A stretch of DNA of 64,000 bases from Reyranella sp. CPCC 100927 (GTDB taxonomy: Bacteria > Pseudomonadota > Alphaproteobacteria > Reyranellales > Reyranellaceae). The position numbers and the translations under genes were made by a program. Below the pieces are notes generated by a model. The model was given only the letters and a program-made list of their open reading frames with translations, did not search any database and was not told the DNA's origin. Positions 7,518-19,723 of the stretch are shown here, one piece after another (position 1 is the stretch's first letter; each line of letters begins with the position of its first letter). The stretch lies in the NCBI RefSeq assembly GCF_007859315.1, contig NZ_VOHA01000001.1, forward strand, positions 434,001 to 498,000, in the 5' to 3' direction.

Positions 7518-8432
7518 ATGAACGCCGTCGCGCCCTGGGTGCCGGATTTTTCTGCCGTACCCCGCATGGATGACGGGCGCACGGCTGCCGAGCACATCGC
7601 CGAGATCAAGTCGCAGGCCGAGGCCGCGCGCGTGCCGATGCCCAATGGCGGGCGCATGATGTGGCACGTGTGGGGCGGCAACAGCGGCAAGCCACCGCTG
7701 GTGTTGTTTCACGGCGGTTCCGGCTCATGGATCCACTGGATCCGCAACGTCGTGCCGCTGTCGCAGCACTACGCGGTCTATGCCGCCGATCTGCCCGGCC
7801 TGGGCGACAGTGACCCGCCCGATGACGTGCGCGATGTCTGGTCAGTGACACACTGCGTGAAGGCGGCGATGCTGCAGGTCCTGCCGCGCGATCGGCGCTA
7901 TGACATCTGCGGCTTTTCGTTCGGCGGCATGATCGGCGGTCATGTCTCGACCCTGCTCGACGACCGTTTACGCAGCGTCACTCTGGTCGGGCCCGGCGGC
8001 TTTCGCTTGCGCCGGCAGACCCGCGGCGTGATGAACCGGCTGACGCCGGACATGTCACCCGAGCAACTCGCCGACGAGGCGCGGCGCAATCTCGAAGTGC
8101 TGATGGTGGCTGACCCGGCGTCGATCGACGGTGTCGCGATCCACATGCAGATCCTCAATTCGACGCGCGCCCTCACGCGCAGCCGCTCGATGTCGAAGGC
8201 CGGCGTGCTGAGCGACTGCCTGCCCAACATCGCGACACGACTCAACGCGATCTGGGGCGAGTTCGACGTGACAGCCTATCCCTACATGGCCGAACGCGAG
8301 AGCTTGCTGCGCGGCCATCAGCCCGACATCGACCTGCGCTATATCGCCGGCGCCGGCCATTGGGTGGCCTACGAGCGCGCCGCCGAATTCAACACCATGC
8401 TGCCCGATATGCTCGATCGTTTGCCGACGTGA
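7518..8432 (+). CDS. Alpha/beta-fold hydrolase
   Basis: A 304-residue soluble hydrolase with the strong ribosome binding site AAGGAGG four bases before the ATG. The HGG oxyanion loop (FHGGSGSW, from residue 64), the nucleophile elbow GFSFGG with Ser134, the likely acid Asp250 and His281 in AGAGHWVAYE make up a complete catalytic triad. It resembles C-C bond hydrolases and esterases of the MhpC/haloalkane-dehalogenase branch, with no motif that decides between them. It is divergent from the CoA transferase gene with 130 bases between, so the two may share regulation. It is followed by a family B repeat. Confidence 0.88.
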   Translation: MNAVAPWVPDFSAVPRMDDGRTAAEHIAEIKSQAEAARVPMPNGGRMMWHVWGGNSGKPPLVLFHGGSGSWIHWIRNVVPLSQHYAVYAADLPGLGDSDPPDDVRDVWSVTHCVKAAMLQVLPRDRRYDICGFSFGGMIGGHVSTLLDDRLRSVTLVGPGGFRLRRQTRGVMNRLTPDMSPEQLADEARRNLEVLMVADPASIDGVAIHMQILNSTRALTRSRSMSKAGVLSDCLPNIATRLNAIWGEFDVTAYPYMAERESLLRGHQPDIDLRYIAGAGHWVAYERAAEFNTMLPDMLDRLPT

Positions 8433-8438
8433 TAGAAC

Positions 8439-8523
8439 CCTGGGAGCGCGGGCCTCTGGCCCGCTCATGTCAGACGGAAGCGAAGCTTTCGCCTGCGGCG
8501 GGCGAGACGCCCGCGGTCCCAGG
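8439..8523. repeat. Dispersed hairpin repeat, family B (copy 1)
   Basis: Starts CCTGGGAGCGCGGGC and ends GCCCGCGGTCCCAGG, with an inner GCGAAGCTTTCGC palindrome. It lies between the convergent hydrolase and racemase genes. The same ends recur at 28103-28237 and 30941-31041. Confidence 0.88.
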
Positions 8524-8525
8524 TA

Positions 8526-9233
8526 TCAAGCCGCTGCCGCGTTTCCGTGCACAGCGCGCTGCAGCGCGGCGTGCGCCAGCAGGCGCGTGGAGTCGAGGAT
8601 CGGCAGGGGTGAATTCTTCGCGTCGATGATCAGTGGAATCTCGGTGCAGCCGAGGATGACGGCATCACACCCGTCGTCCTTCATGCGCTGGATGACCCGC
8701 TGGAAGGTGGCGATCCCCTCGGGCTTGAAGACGCTGTAGACCAGTTCATCCATGATGATGCGGTTGGTTTCGTCGCGCTCGACTGCCGTCGGGCGCATAT
8801 AGTCCAGGCCCTGTGCGGCCAGAGCGTCCGGATAGACCGGGCTGTCGACCAGCCAGCGTGTGCCTGTCAGGCCCAGGCGCCGAAAGCCGCGTGACACCGC
8901 TTGCGCGGCGACGACCTCGGCGATGTGCAGCCATGGCAGCGGCGACCGCGGTTTCACGTACGGCAGCGCCTGGTGGATGGTGTTGTCGGGGCAGATCAGG
9001 AACTGGGCGCCGCTGGCGGCCAGCTTGTGGGCCGAGGTCAGCATCAACGCGCCGACGCCGGGCCAGTCGTTGCGCTCCAGGCACGCCACATAATCGGCCA
9101 GCGAGGGCGTGTGCATCGAGATCTCGGGATGCGCGTGCGGGCCAAGATAGCGCGCACCTTCCACGCAGATGGTCCGATAACAAAGGGCCGCACCTTCAGC
9201 GGAGCAGGCGACGATACCGATATGGTCTGGCAT
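8526..9233 (-). CDS. Aspartate/glutamate racemase family protein
   Basis: A 235-residue protein with the racemase-family fold signature and both active-site cysteines: Cys81 in LICPDNT and Cys196 in LGCTEIPL. The start MPDHIGIVACSAEGAALCYRT is the conserved family N-terminus, so I use ATG 9233 rather than the ATG at 9275, although neither has a good ribosome binding site. The family interconverts L- and D-amino acids or acts on hydantoins and maleate. Two cysteines favour racemase chemistry. It stands alone on its strand, and the substrate is unknown. Confidence 0.88.
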   Translation of the reverse strand: MPDHIGIVACSAEGAALCYRTICVEGARYLGPHAHPEISMHTPSLADYVACLERNDWPGVGALMLTSAHKLAASGAQFLICPDNTIHQALPYVKPRSPLPWLHIAEVVAAQAVSRGFRRLGLTGTRWLVDSPVYPDALAAQGLDYMRPTAVERDETNRIIMDELVYSVFKPEGIATFQRVIQRMKDDGCDAVILGCTEIPLIIDAKNSPLPILDSTRLLAHAALQRAVHGNAAAA

Positions 9234-9305
9234 GGCCCGAGTATCGCCGCGGATGGTCGGCGGTTCCAGGGCCATCTTGACCGTCAGTCCAGTCGGAAAC
9301 CCGCG

Positions 9306-9629
9306 CTAGATCGGTACCGGCCGCCGCGGGCGCCGATGGGGTGTGCGGGTGCGGGTGCTGCGGATGGAGGACGTCTGCCCGGTCCGGGTCAGATAGGAGG
9401 GTCCGGAGCGTCGCAACAGCCCCTTCTTGACCAACGACTCGACGGCGTGCACGACCCATCGCCCGGCATATCCTCGGGCGTCCATGGCGACGTCGATCTC
9501 GCCGAGATAGATGCTCTTGCCCTCGCCGATGCCGCGTTCGTCGAGAACGTTCAGCACGGCGTTCTCCACCTCCGTGAGACGGATGGCGGTGGGGAAGGCG
9601 GCTCGGTTGACTTCGCTCGGCATCGGCAT
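9306..9629 (-). CDS. Small protein of unknown function with winged-helix-like core
   Basis: About 107 residues from ATG 9629; the frame is open to 9737, but the extra N-terminus is proline- and threonine-rich and lacks a start signal. The core from TEVENAVLNVLDERG to SLVKKGLLRRSG has the helix pattern and charged turns of a winged-helix domain, followed by a basic tail (RSTRTRTPHRRPRRP) that could contact DNA. It lies next to the topoisomerase/LigD island on the same strand as the topoisomerase. I do not recognise the family, and the reading frame itself is less secure than its neighbours. Confidence 0.45.
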   Translation of the reverse strand: MPMPSEVNRAAFPTAIRLTEVENAVLNVLDERGIGEGKSIYLGEIDVAMDARGYAGRWVVHAVESLVKKGLLRRSGPSYLTRTGQTSSIRSTRTRTPHRRPRRPVPI

Positions 9630-9774
9630 TCGTGATGGTGCATTGTCGGCACAAGGGGTGGCCGGCGCCGTCGTCCGGGCGTCCGGCCCGACCCTGTCGT
9701 GGCCCGTGGGGCGATACGACGTGGGCTGAACGATCAACGTGCGATCCGGACTTTTGTTCCGCGCGCTGGATCGA

Positions 9775-10206
9775 CTACGTCATGTCGTTGAGGCTTCGGA
9801 GCTTGAACGAACGATCTTGCGACTCGTCGGCCTTGCCTTGGTCCGTCGCCAGCGCGTCTGCCGGTGTGATGCCGTCATAGTCCGGTCGGTCTACGGCGGC
9901 CGAGGCGCGCGGCTCGATCATGGCGAACAGTTCCTGTGCACTGCCGTCCGCCGCCGGCAGGCCCATCGCCATCTGCGACAGAAGATGCTCCACCAGGCGC
10001 TGGGCATCGGCCAACGCGTCGCGTCGCAGCGGCACGGTGACATTGCGATAGCCATCCGTTCCGGCCTGTCGGTGCCAGACGACATCGAACGACGCCGACG
10101 CGGCATCGACGCCGGCAAAAGCGAGGAAGGGTCGCCCGTCGAAGATCATCATGAGCAGCTCCCGCAATCGCGCGGGAGAGTCTGGGATCACGCATTCGAG
10201 CTTCAT
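9775..10206 (-). CDS. Hypothetical protein next to topoisomerase IB
   Basis: A 143-residue acidic, soluble protein starting MKLECVIPDSPARLRELL (ATG 10206; a GTG three codons upstream is possible). Residues 1-100 look globular with alternating strands and helices, and the C-terminal 40 residues are polar and probably disordered. It starts 63 bases beyond the topoisomerase stop on the same strand, so co-transcription is plausible. I see no recognisable motif or signal. Its place in the repair island is the only hint of function. Confidence 0.55.
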   Translation of the reverse strand: MKLECVIPDSPARLRELLMMIFDGRPFLAFAGVDAASASFDVVWHRQAGTDGYRNVTVPLRRDALADAQRLVEHLLSQMAMGLPAADGSAQELFAMIEPRASAAVDRPDYDGITPADALATDQGKADESQDRSFKLRSLNDMT

Positions 10207-10269
10207 CGCGGACACCTGAGAAAGGGACGCTTCCAGGCGAACGCCGGCTCAAGGGTCCGGTTCCGCACA

Positions 10270-11289
10270 TCACGGCGCCGTGGTCGACGCTTGACCATCC
10301 AGAAATCTCAAAAGCGCTGCTTCGCGGGCAGGAAGGTCCAGTCCGGCCTGTCCCAGCCGCGCGCTCAAGGCACCGTCCTGCCATGCCTGCACGACAGCCG
10401 GATGCACGTAGCATTTCCGGCATACCGCCGGCGTGTTCGCCAGCACGCTCGCCACGTCGGCGATACAAGCATTGACGATCTGCCTGCACGCCGTGGCGCT
10501 GTCGCCCCTGGGTTTGGCGGCCAGGATCGCGGCGGCCAGGAGCGTGCCGGCCCAGGTGCGAAAATCCTTGGCCGTGAAGTCCTCGCCCATCGCTTCCTTG
10601 AGGTAGCCGTTGACGTCGTCGGACGTGATCGGGTGGCGGGCACCGTCGTCGCCGATGTACTGGAACAGGCGGTGCCCCGGCAGTTCCTGGCACGCGCGCA
10701 CAATGCGCGCCAAGCGGCGGTTGCGCAGGCCCAGCCGATGATGCTTGCCGCTCTTGGCGCGGAACTCGAACGTGATCTTTGTGCCGGACACATCGGCATG
10801 GCGCTTGCGCAAGGTCGTCAGTCCGTAGCTGTTGTTGGCGGCGGCGTATTCCTCGTTGCCGACGCGCATCAGCGTCGTTTCCAGCAGGCGCACGACGGCC
10901 GCCAGCACCTTGCGCTTGCTCAAGCCGCTGTCTGCCAGGTCGCGGTCGCATTGCTGGCGCAAGGCCGGCAAGGCACGACCGAAATGCGCCATGCGGGCAA
11001 ACTTGGCCTCGTCGCGCACGGCGCGCCACCGCGGGTGATAGCGGTACTGCTTGCGGCCGCGCGCGTCGATACCGGTTGCCTGCAGGTGCCCGTTCGGCCG
11101 GACACAGATCCAGACCTTGGCGTAGGCCGGCGGAATCGCCAGCGAGCGGATGCGATCGAGAACGACGGCATCCTTCACCGTCCGCCCATCCGGGCCACGA
11201 TAGGTGAAATGTCGACCGGTTCGATGGCGCGCGATCCCGGGATCGGAGTCGCCGACGTAGACGAGCCGGGCCAGGGCAAGCTCGGGCAT
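10270..11289 (-). CDS. DNA topoisomerase IB (eukaryotic/poxvirus type)
   Basis: A 339-residue enzyme that would relax supercoils through a 3'-phosphotyrosine intermediate. The N-terminal domain ([28 protein letters not shown]) and the catalytic part are clear: [23 protein letters not shown], the [13 protein letters not shown] segment with catalytic Arg/His region, and [16 protein letters not shown] containing the expected active-site Tyr. I chose ATG 11289 because conserved sequence begins there; the frame is open to 11502, but the extra 71 residues are low-complexity and overlap the LigD start region. It is divergent from ligD. Bacterial TopIB is accessory rather than essential, and pairing with LigD suggests a repair role. 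Confidence 0.9.
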   Translation of the reverse strand: MPELALARLVYVGDSDPGIARHRTGRHFTYRGPDGRTVKDAVVLDRIRSLAIPPAYAKVWICVRPNGHLQATGIDARGRKQYRYHPRWRAVRDEAKFARMAHFGRALPALRQQCDRDLADSGLSKRKVLAAVVRLLETTLMRVGNEEYAAANNSYGLTTLRKRHADVSGTKITFEFRAKSGKHHRLGLRNRRLARIVRACQELPGHRLFQYIGDDGARHPITSDDVNGYLKEAMGEDFTAKDFRTWAGTLLAAAILAAKPRGDSATACRQIVNACIADVASVLANTPAVCRKCYVHPAVVQAWQDGALSARLGQAGLDLPAREAALLRFLDGQASTTAP

Positions 11290-11455
11290 CGGGATCGAGT
11301 CGGGCGTATCTCGCGGCACGGCGGGTTCCCAGGTGAGCAGGGAACACAACGGGCTGCTGCCCGGGCCGGTTCCGCCGCGCGCGTCGGCCGCACCGGGAAC
11401 CGGCTGTGCCATTGCCTCGTTTGGTGTCGGTGGCCGTCGATCGTGGAGAGGCCCG

Positions 11456-14161
11456 GTGGCGAAGCGCGCGTTATCGCAGTATCGGGCAAAGCGGGACTTC
11501 ACCCGGACCGCTGAACCCCGGGCCGACGCCCGGGTTCTGCGCTCGTCGCGACCGCGGCTCGTGATCCAGAAGCATGCGGCCAGGCGCCTGCACTATGACT
11601 TCCGGCTCGAACTGGATGGCGTCTTCAAGTCGTGGGCCGTCACCCGTGGGCCGTCTCTGGACCCCAAGGACAAACGGCTTGCCGTGGAAGTCGAAGACCA
11701 TCCCCTCGCCTATGGCGATTTCGAAGGCACGATCCCCGAGGGCGAGTATGGCGGTGGCACGGTCATGCTGTGGGATCGCGGCTATTGGGCCCCGGCCGAG
11801 GGGCAGTCGCCACACGAAGGCCTGCGTGCCGGCAATTTCAAGTTCACGGTCGACGGCGAGAAGCTGTCCGGCGGCTGGGTGCTGGTGCGTCTGCGCCAGG
11901 ACCGCAACGGCGGCAAACGCAACAACTGGCTGTTGATCAAGCACCGCGACACGGCGGCACGCGACGGTGATGGCGATGCGGTCCTGGACGAGGATCGATC
12001 CGTCGCATCCGGCCGCACCATGGCGGAGATCGCAGCCGGCAGGGGCAGGGGCCCGCGGCCGTTCATGATGCCGGGCCGGGGCCGTACCAAGGCCGGTGCG
12101 GTGTGGTCATCACACCACGACGGCCGCGACACGCAGACGTCGCCATCGCAACGGCCTCAGATCGCGGGCACCGGCCGGAAATTGCCGTCAGGCCGCATGC
12201 CTGCTTTCATCGAGCCGCAGTTCTGTCAGCTGGTCGAGCGGCCACCATCGGGTCCCGGTTGGGGACACGAGATCAAGTTCGACGGCTACCGCGTGCAGAT
12301 CCGCATCGAGGATGGCGAAGCTGTCATCAAGACGCGCCGCGGCCTGGATTGGTCGGCGAAGTTTCCGGCCATCGCCAAAGCGGCCGGCCGCCTGCCGGAT
12401 GCGATTGTCGATGGCGAGGTCGTGGCGCTGGATGACGACGGTGCGCCCGACTTTGGCGCCCTGCAGGCCGCTCTTGCCGAGGAGGATACCGGCGACCTGA
12501 TCTTTTTCACCTTCGATCTGCTGATCGACGGCGATGAGGATGTGCGTGCACTGTCGCTGGCGGATCGCAAAGCACGCCTGCAGGCGATGATCGCCGCGCA
12601 GGCACGACGGCTGGGTCCCACCATCCGCTTCGTCGAGCACTTCGAGACGGCCGGTGACGCGGTGCTGCAATCGGCCTGCCGCATGTCACTGGAGGGCATC
12701 GTCTCCAAGCGGCTGGACGCGCCCTACCGCTCCGGCCGTGGCGGCGGCTGGACGAAGGCCAAGTGCCGGGCGGGTCACGAGGTGATCATTGGCGGCTGGA
12801 CCAGCGACGGCGCGCGGTTTCGGTCGCTGCTGGTCGGCGCCCGACGCGGGCGGCACCTGGTCTATATTGGCCGGGTCGGTACCGGTTACAGCCAGGCCAA
12901 GATCGATCGACTCCAGCCGCGACTCAAGGCGATGGCGTCCGATGTCAGTCCTTTCAGCGGCGCCAACGCCCCGCGCAAGGCGGGCAACGTGCATTGGCTG
13001 AAGCCCGAACTGGTGGCGGAGATCGCGTTCGCCGGCTGGACCGAGGCCGGCATGGTACGCCAGGCTGCTTTCAAGGGGCTGCGCGAGGACAAGCCGGCCG
13101 CGGAGGTGACAGTGGAAAAACCGGCACCGGCGTCACGTGTCGGCACACCGCGGCCTGTGGCGCGCCGCCGGGGTACGCCTCGGCGTGCTGCCGGCCGCCA
13201 GACGTCGGCTGCCGGCAGCGGCATGGTGATGGGCGTGTCAATCTCCCATCCCGACAAGGCGCTGTGGCCCGACGTTGACGGCGCGCCGGCGACCAAGAGC
13301 GATCTCGCACTTTACTATGAGCGGGTCGGCGCGTGGATGATGCCCCACCTGGAGGGCCGCCCTTGCTCGGTGGTGCGAGCCCCCGACGGCGTCGACGGCG
13401 AGCAGTTCTTCCAGCGGCATGCCGGTCCCGGTACGTCCAACCTGGTTACGCTGACGCAGATCGCGGGCGATCGTAAGCCCTACCTGCAGATCGATCGTAT
13501 CGAGGCCCTCGCCGCCATGGCACAGGTCGCCGGCTTGGAGCTGCATCCCTGGAACAACCAGCCCGATTCGCCTGATATTCCGGGCCGGTTGATCTTCGAC
13601 CTCGATCCGGCGCCGGATGTCGATTTTGACGCCGTCGTCGCCGCGGCGCACGACATCCGCGAACGGCTGGAGGCGCTTGGCCTCGAGGCATTCTGCAAGA
13701 CCACCGGCGGCAAGGGACTGCATGTCGTGACGCCGCTGGCACCGGCCAAACGCCATCCCGTGGACTGGCAACTGGCGAAGGCCTTCGCCCGCGAACTCTG
13801 CCAGCGCGCGGCCGGCGACAGCCCGGACCGCTACACCATGGTGATGGCGAAGAAGGCGCGCGCCGGTCGCATCTTTCTCGATTACCTGCGCAACGATCAG
13901 TTCGCGACCGCGGTGGCGCCGCTGTCGCCGCGCGCCCGGCCCGGCGCCACGGTCTCGATGCCGCTGACCTGGAACCAGGTCCGGGCCGGCCTCGACCCCC
14001 GGCGCTTCACGATCCGCACCGTGCCGGCCCTCATCGCGCGCAGCAAGGCATGGGTTGGTTATGACGATGCCGGGCAGCCGCTGGCGCCGGCGGTCGAGCG
14101 GCTGGTCGGCAAGACGTCTCAGCGAACCCGGCCAGCAACGCGTCGGCGACGTTCGCGCTGA
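11456..14161 (+). CDS. ligD: ATP-dependent DNA ligase D (PE-LIG-POL)
   Basis: A 901-residue multidomain repair enzyme. The order is 3'-phosphoesterase (about residues 10-170, His46 in RLHYDFRLE), ATP-dependent ligase (about 245-560, adenylated Lys274 in EIKFDGYR), then primase/polymerase (about 600-890, metal-binding DLDP with Asp715 and Asp717). It would process and seal double-strand breaks in non-homologous end joining. GTG 11456 is chosen because GGAGAGG precedes it and the protein then starts [15 protein letters not shown], the usual LigD N-terminus; the upstream ATG at 11333 adds low-complexity residues. PE-LIG-POL is the order seen in Pseudomonas, unlike the mycobacterial POL-PE-LIG. 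No ku gene is adjacent, which is unusual. Confidence 0.95.
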   Translation: MAKRALSQYRAKRDFTRTAEPRADARVLRSSRPRLVIQKHAARRLHYDFRLELDGVFKSWAVTRGPSLDPKDKRLAVEVEDHPLAYGDFEGTIPEGEYGGGTVMLWDRGYWAPAEGQSPHEGLRAGNFKFTVDGEKLSGGWVLVRLRQDRNGGKRNNWLLIKHRDTAARDGDGDAVLDEDRSVASGRTMAEIAAGRGRGPRPFMMPGRGRTKAGAVWSSHHDGRDTQTSPSQRPQIAGTGRKLPSGRMPAFIEPQFCQLVERPPSGPGWGHEIKFDGYRVQIRIEDGEAVIKTRRGLDWSAKFPAIAKAAGRLPDAIVDGEVVALDDDGAPDFGALQAALAEEDTGDLIFFTFDLLIDGDEDVRALSLADRKARLQAMIAAQARRLGPTIRFVEHFETAGDAVLQSACRMSLEGIVSKRLDAPYRSGRGGGWTKAKCRAGHEVIIGGWTSDGARFRSLLVGARRGRHLVYIGRVGTGYSQAKIDRLQPRLKAMASDVSPFSGANAPRKAGNVHWLKPELVAEIAFAGWTEAGMVRQAAFKGLREDKPAAEVTVEKPAPASRVGTPRPVARRRGTPRRAAGRQTSAAGSGMVMGVSISHPDKALWPDVDGAPATKSDLALYYERVGAWMMPHLEGRPCSVVRAPDGVDGEQFFQRHAGPGTSNLVTLTQIAGDRKPYLQIDRIEALAAMAQVAGLELHPWNNQPDSPDIPGRLIFDLDPAPDVDFDAVVAAAHDIRERLEALGLEAFCKTTGGKGLHVVTPLAPAKRHPVDWQLAKAFARELCQRAAGDSPDRYTMVMAKKARAGRIFLDYLRNDQFATAVAPLSPRARPGATVSMPLTWNQVRAGLDPRRFTIRTVPALIARSKAWVGYDDAGQPLAPAVERLVGKTSQRTRPATRRRRSR

Positions 14162-14327
14162 GGACCCACAGGCGCGTTGTCATCGGAGCGCGTGACCGGT
14201 TTTTTCCCGACAGTGCAGAGAAGAACGTCAGCGCGGTGTGAAATCGCAGCGCGAGGCTTGACCTTGGCCATTGTTGGCCCGAACTTCACGGAAGTCGGTC
14301 GTGCCGACACCACTTCGGTCGTTCCTC

Positions 14328-14717
14328 ATGTCAACGTCGCTGGATATGGGCACGCGCATCTTCGATACACCGGTGACTTGGGGCCTCGGTCCAGGCCCGG
14401 CGCTGCTGCGCACGGTCGATGACGCGCTCGTGGCCGTCAGTATCTGGCTGCGGCTGACGCCGAATCGGGAGATCATCCGCCGGCAGCGCGATCTCATGCT
14501 GACCTTGCGCGATGTCCTGGAGGCCGTGCCCAGCGATTCGACCGAAGCCGACATGCAGTCGGCAAAGCTCGCCATCGAGGGCATGGTGAAGTACGGCTCC
14601 AGCCCCGAAGCGCGCCATGCGGTGCGCATCGCGCATTTTCTGGAGACGCGCCGCGCGGCGGCAACAATCACGCCGCTGCCGCCGCGTCCGGGCGACAGAC
14701 CGGGCAGGACGCGCTAG
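14328..14717 (+). CDS. Small hypothetical protein downstream of ligD
   Basis: A 129-residue protein from ATG 14328 (MSTSLDMGTRIFDTPVTWGL); the frame is open from 14271. It has a hydrophobic stretch (LLRTVDDALVAVSIWLRL), then helical charged sequence and a proline/arginine tail. I see no domain. The amino acid composition is natural for a real protein, whereas the antisense frame over the same bases is Arg/Ser-rich. It follows ligD by 166 bases on the same strand. The call rests on frame quality only. Confidence 0.5.
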   Translation: MSTSLDMGTRIFDTPVTWGLGPGPALLRTVDDALVAVSIWLRLTPNREIIRRQRDLMLTLRDVLEAVPSDSTEADMQSAKLAIEGMVKYGSSPEARHAVRIAHFLETRRAAATITPLPPRPGDRPGRTR

Positions 14718-14836
14718 CCGTTCTGACTGACGTCGTCGTCCTGCACGCCGCGCTCGGCTGATCCACCAAAGCTATGGGTGGCGCATCACATCCCGATCCT
14801 CCACCGTGACGATCCGTGCATCGTCCGAGAGAAGCC

Positions 14837-15796
14837 ATGACGCCGACCATCGTGCTTGTTGCGCCGCCTGATGCTCACGAATCGGCCCGTGAGATGGTGC
14901 CGTCCGGTTTCGAATTGCGCATCGAGCAGCCGTCGAGCCCGACCTATGCCGCCGCCCTGGGATCGGCCGACTACCTCGTCGGCTTTGTCGACATGCTGGT
15001 AAAGGACGCCCTCTACCAGGCCGCACCGCGCCTGAAGCTGATTCAGCTCCTGAGCGCCGGCTACGATCGTGCCGATATCACCGCCGCGCGTCGCGCCGGG
15101 GTGCCGATCGCCAACAATGGCGGCGCCAATGCGGTCGCCGTTGCCGAGCACGCGCTGTTGCTGATGCTGGCGGTGTCGCGCCGGCTGATCTGGCAGCATG
15201 CCAGCGTGTCGTCGGGCCGGTGGCGGGGCAACAACACGCCGCGCGTTCACGAGCTGCGTGGCCGGACGTTGGGCATTGTCGGGTTGGGCACGATCGGCAA
15301 GAAGACGGCGCGGCTGGCGGCGGCCTTCGGCATGCCGGTCCAGTACTATGACATCGCGCGGCTTGGCGAGGATGCCGAGGACGCGCTGGATGTGCGCTTC
15401 CGCCTGTTGCGCGAGATCCTGCGCACATCCGACATCGTGTCGCTGCATGTGCCGCTCAACGACACGACGCGTCATCTGCTGGGTGCGGCGGAACTCGCGC
15501 AGATGAAGCCGACGGCGATCCTGATCAATACCAGCCGCGGTCCCGTGGTCGACGAGGTGGCCTTGCACCGGGCGCTGTCATCCGGTGCGCTGGCCGGTGC
15601 CGGGCTCGACGTCTTCGCCGAAGAGCCGCCGCCGGCCAACCACCCGCTGTTGGCCCTTGATAACGTCGTGCTCACCGCGCACCTGGCCGGGCCGACCTGG
15701 GAGAGCAATACGGCGCGGTTGCGCAATGCGTTCGACAACGTCCAGCGCGTCGCCCGGGGCGAGCCGCCGTTGTGGGTGATCCCGGAACTTGGGTGA
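14837..15796 (+). CDS. D-isomer-specific 2-hydroxyacid dehydrogenase
   Basis: A 319-residue NAD(P)-dependent oxidoreductase that would interconvert 2-keto and D-2-hydroxy acids. It contains the NAD-binding GLGTIGKK (about 149-156) and the catalytic set Arg234 (NTSRGPVVDE), Glu263 (DVFAEEPP) and His282 (TAHLAGPTWE). The order is the normal one: split substrate domain, central NAD domain, then the final helix back in the substrate domain. ATG 14837 has GAGAGAAG upstream; an ATG at 14816 is less likely. It is a single gene on its strand before the molybdenum hydroxylase cluster, with 226 bases between. GyaR/phosphoglycerate-like enzymes are the closest type, but the true substrate is open. Confidence 0.93.
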   Translation: MTPTIVLVAPPDAHESAREMVPSGFELRIEQPSSPTYAAALGSADYLVGFVDMLVKDALYQAAPRLKLIQLLSAGYDRADITAARRAGVPIANNGGANAVAVAEHALLLMLAVSRRLIWQHASVSSGRWRGNNTPRVHELRGRTLGIVGLGTIGKKTARLAAAFGMPVQYYDIARLGEDAEDALDVRFRLLREILRTSDIVSLHVPLNDTTRHLLGAAELAQMKPTAILINTSRGPVVDEVALHRALSSGALAGAGLDVFAEEPPPANHPLLALDNVVLTAHLAGPTWESNTARLRNAFDNVQRVARGEPPLWVIPELG

Positions 15797-16022
15797 AGCC
15801 CCCAGCGGCGCCGAATCCGACGACAACCCCTTGCCGGCATTGATGATTATGTCAACAGGCCCGTGTCCTGCTCATGGGATGCAGTCGGTTTGAGCATGGC
15901 AGCAGCGGGACCGAGATTTGTCTTGTCGGTCGTGGGCTCGCTATAGTGTCGCGTGACGTAGCGTAGAACTGCCCGAACGAATGGGCGGCGCACGGGATCG
16001 GAAACGACAAGAGGAAGCACGC

Positions 16023-16889
16023 ATGACCGAGGTCAGGTATTTGGCCCCGCACACGCTCGACGAGGCGGTGAGCGCCCTGGCGGCTGCCAACGGCACCGGC
16101 CGGATCCTTGCCGGCGGCACGGACCTGCTGGTGCAGATGAAGGCCGGCATGGTGTCGCCCGGGGTGATCGTCGACGTGAAGAAGATCACGGAGATGACCA
16201 CCGTCGAGGAGAAGGCTGGCCGCTTTCGCATCGGCGCCGCCGTCTCGGGCGCCGTGCTGGGTGAGCATGCCGCGCTGCGCACGGCGTGGCCTGGTGTGGT
16301 CGAAGCGATCAACCTGATCGGCTCCAAGCAGATCCAGGGCCGTGCTTCGGCCGGCGGCAACCTGTGCAACGCCTCGCCCGCCGCCGACAGCGTGCCGGCG
16401 CTGGTCGCTGCCGATGCGGTTGTCACCGTGCAGGGTCCCAAGGGGCGGCGCGAGGTGCCGGTCGAGAAGATCCACGCCGGCCCCGGGCGCACGACCCTGG
16501 AGCGGGGCGAGATCGTCGTCAGCTTCACCTTGCCGGCGCGACCGGCGGGTTCCAGTGACGCCTACCTGCGCCTCATTCCACGCACGGAAATGGATATCGC
16601 CGTGGTCGGCTGCGGCGTCAGCCTGACGATGCAGGGCGGCACCTGCGTGGCCGCGCGCGTCGGCCTGGGCGCCGTCGCCCCGACCGTCCTGCTGGTCGAT
16701 GCCGCCGCCAAGGCGCTCGTCGGGTCGCGCCTGGACGACAAGGCATTGGAGGCCGCGGCAGCGGCCTGCCGCGCCGCCTGCAAACCGATCGACGACAAGC
16801 GCGGCACCATCGTCTACCGCACCAAGATCGCCGGTGTGCTTTTGAAGCGCGCCACCGCGATCGCTGCCGACCGCGCTGGGGGGCGCTGA
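16023..16889 (+). CDS. Molybdenum hydroxylase FAD-binding medium subunit (CoxM/CutM-like)
   Basis: A 288-residue FAD subunit of a xanthine-oxidase-family enzyme. It has the two FAD-contact motifs, AGGTDLLVQMKAG (about residues 31-43) and ASAGGNLCNASPAAD (about 106-120), and the C-terminal CO-dehydrogenase flavoprotein domain. ATG 16023 follows GAGGAAG; the longer frame has no such signal. It is first of three genes: 3 bases to the 2Fe-2S subunit, which overlaps the large subunit by 4 bases. This medium-small-large order is the same as coxMSL. It passes electrons from the iron-sulfur subunit to an acceptor. Confidence 0.93.
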   Translation: MTEVRYLAPHTLDEAVSALAAANGTGRILAGGTDLLVQMKAGMVSPGVIVDVKKITEMTTVEEKAGRFRIGAAVSGAVLGEHAALRTAWPGVVEAINLIGSKQIQGRASAGGNLCNASPAADSVPALVAADAVVTVQGPKGRREVPVEKIHAGPGRTTLERGEIVVSFTLPARPAGSSDAYLRLIPRTEMDIAVVGCGVSLTMQGGTCVAARVGLGAVAPTVLLVDAAAKALVGSRLDDKALEAAAAACRAACKPIDDKRGTIVYRTKIAGVLLKRATAIAADRAGGR

Positions 16890-16892
16890 GCC

Positions 16893-17371
16893 ATGGCCAA
16901 GACACACGTCACCACGACCATCAACGGCGAGCCGGTCGAATTCCTTTGCGATGCGTCGCAGACCATGCTCGACGTGTTGCGCGACCAGCTCGGCCTGACG
17001 GGGAGCAAGGAAGGCTGCGGCTCCGGCGATTGCGGCGCCTGCAGCGTTACCCTCGACGATCGCCTGGTGTGCAGCTGCCTGATCCTGGCACCCGAGGCCG
17101 ACGGGCATCACATCCAGACCATCGAGGGCATGGCGCAGGGTGATCAGCTGCACCCGCTGCAGAAGAAGTTCGTCGAGCTGGCGGCCCTGCAATGCGGCAT
17201 CTGTACGCCGGGTTTCCTGGTCGCCTCCAAGGCGCTGCTCGATCGCAATCCCGACCCGACCGAAACCGAAGTCCGCTACTGGCTGGCCGGCAATCTCTGT
17301 CGCTGCACCGGATACGACAAGATCATCCGCGCCGTGATGGAAGTGGCTGCCGACATGAGGGAGGCCGCGCG

Positions 17372-17375
<4 letters not shown>
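16893..17375 (+). CDS. Molybdenum hydroxylase 2Fe-2S small subunit (CoxS/CutS-like)
   Basis: A 160-residue electron-transfer subunit carrying two 2Fe-2S clusters. The plant-type cluster ligands are Cys42, Cys47, Cys50 and Cys62 (GCGSGDCGACS), and the second domain has Cys101, Cys104, Cys136 and Cys138 (CGICTPG and CRCTG). The complete cysteine set suggests a working subunit. It sits between the FAD and molybdopterin subunits and its stop overlaps the start of the latter as ATGA. It is cytoplasmic, with no signal. Confidence 0.96.
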
Positions 17376-19651
<2,276 letters not shown>

Positions 19652-19680
19652 CGGATCGCGCTGCGTTGGCAGCGCCTAGA

Positions 19681-19710
19681 ACGGGGCGGCCTCGATGGCC
19701 GCCCCGTTTT
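19681..19710 (+). terminator. Intrinsic terminator after the molybdenum hydroxylase operon
   Basis: An 11-bp perfect stem (ACGGGGCGGCC with its complement) around TCGAT, followed directly by a run of T. It lies 30 bases after the large-subunit stop and between convergent genes. It is the clearest rho-independent terminator in the window. Confidence 0.88.
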
Positions 19711-19723
19711 GCACGTCCCACGG

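Noticed and set aside
9306-10206. Ku homologue next to LigD
   Set aside because: The two small proteins here are far shorter than Ku (about 270 residues or more) and share none of its pattern.
11290-11502. Seventy-one-residue N-terminal extension of topoisomerase IB
   Set aside because: It is low-complexity, overlaps the LigD start on the other strand and is not part of the conserved enzyme.
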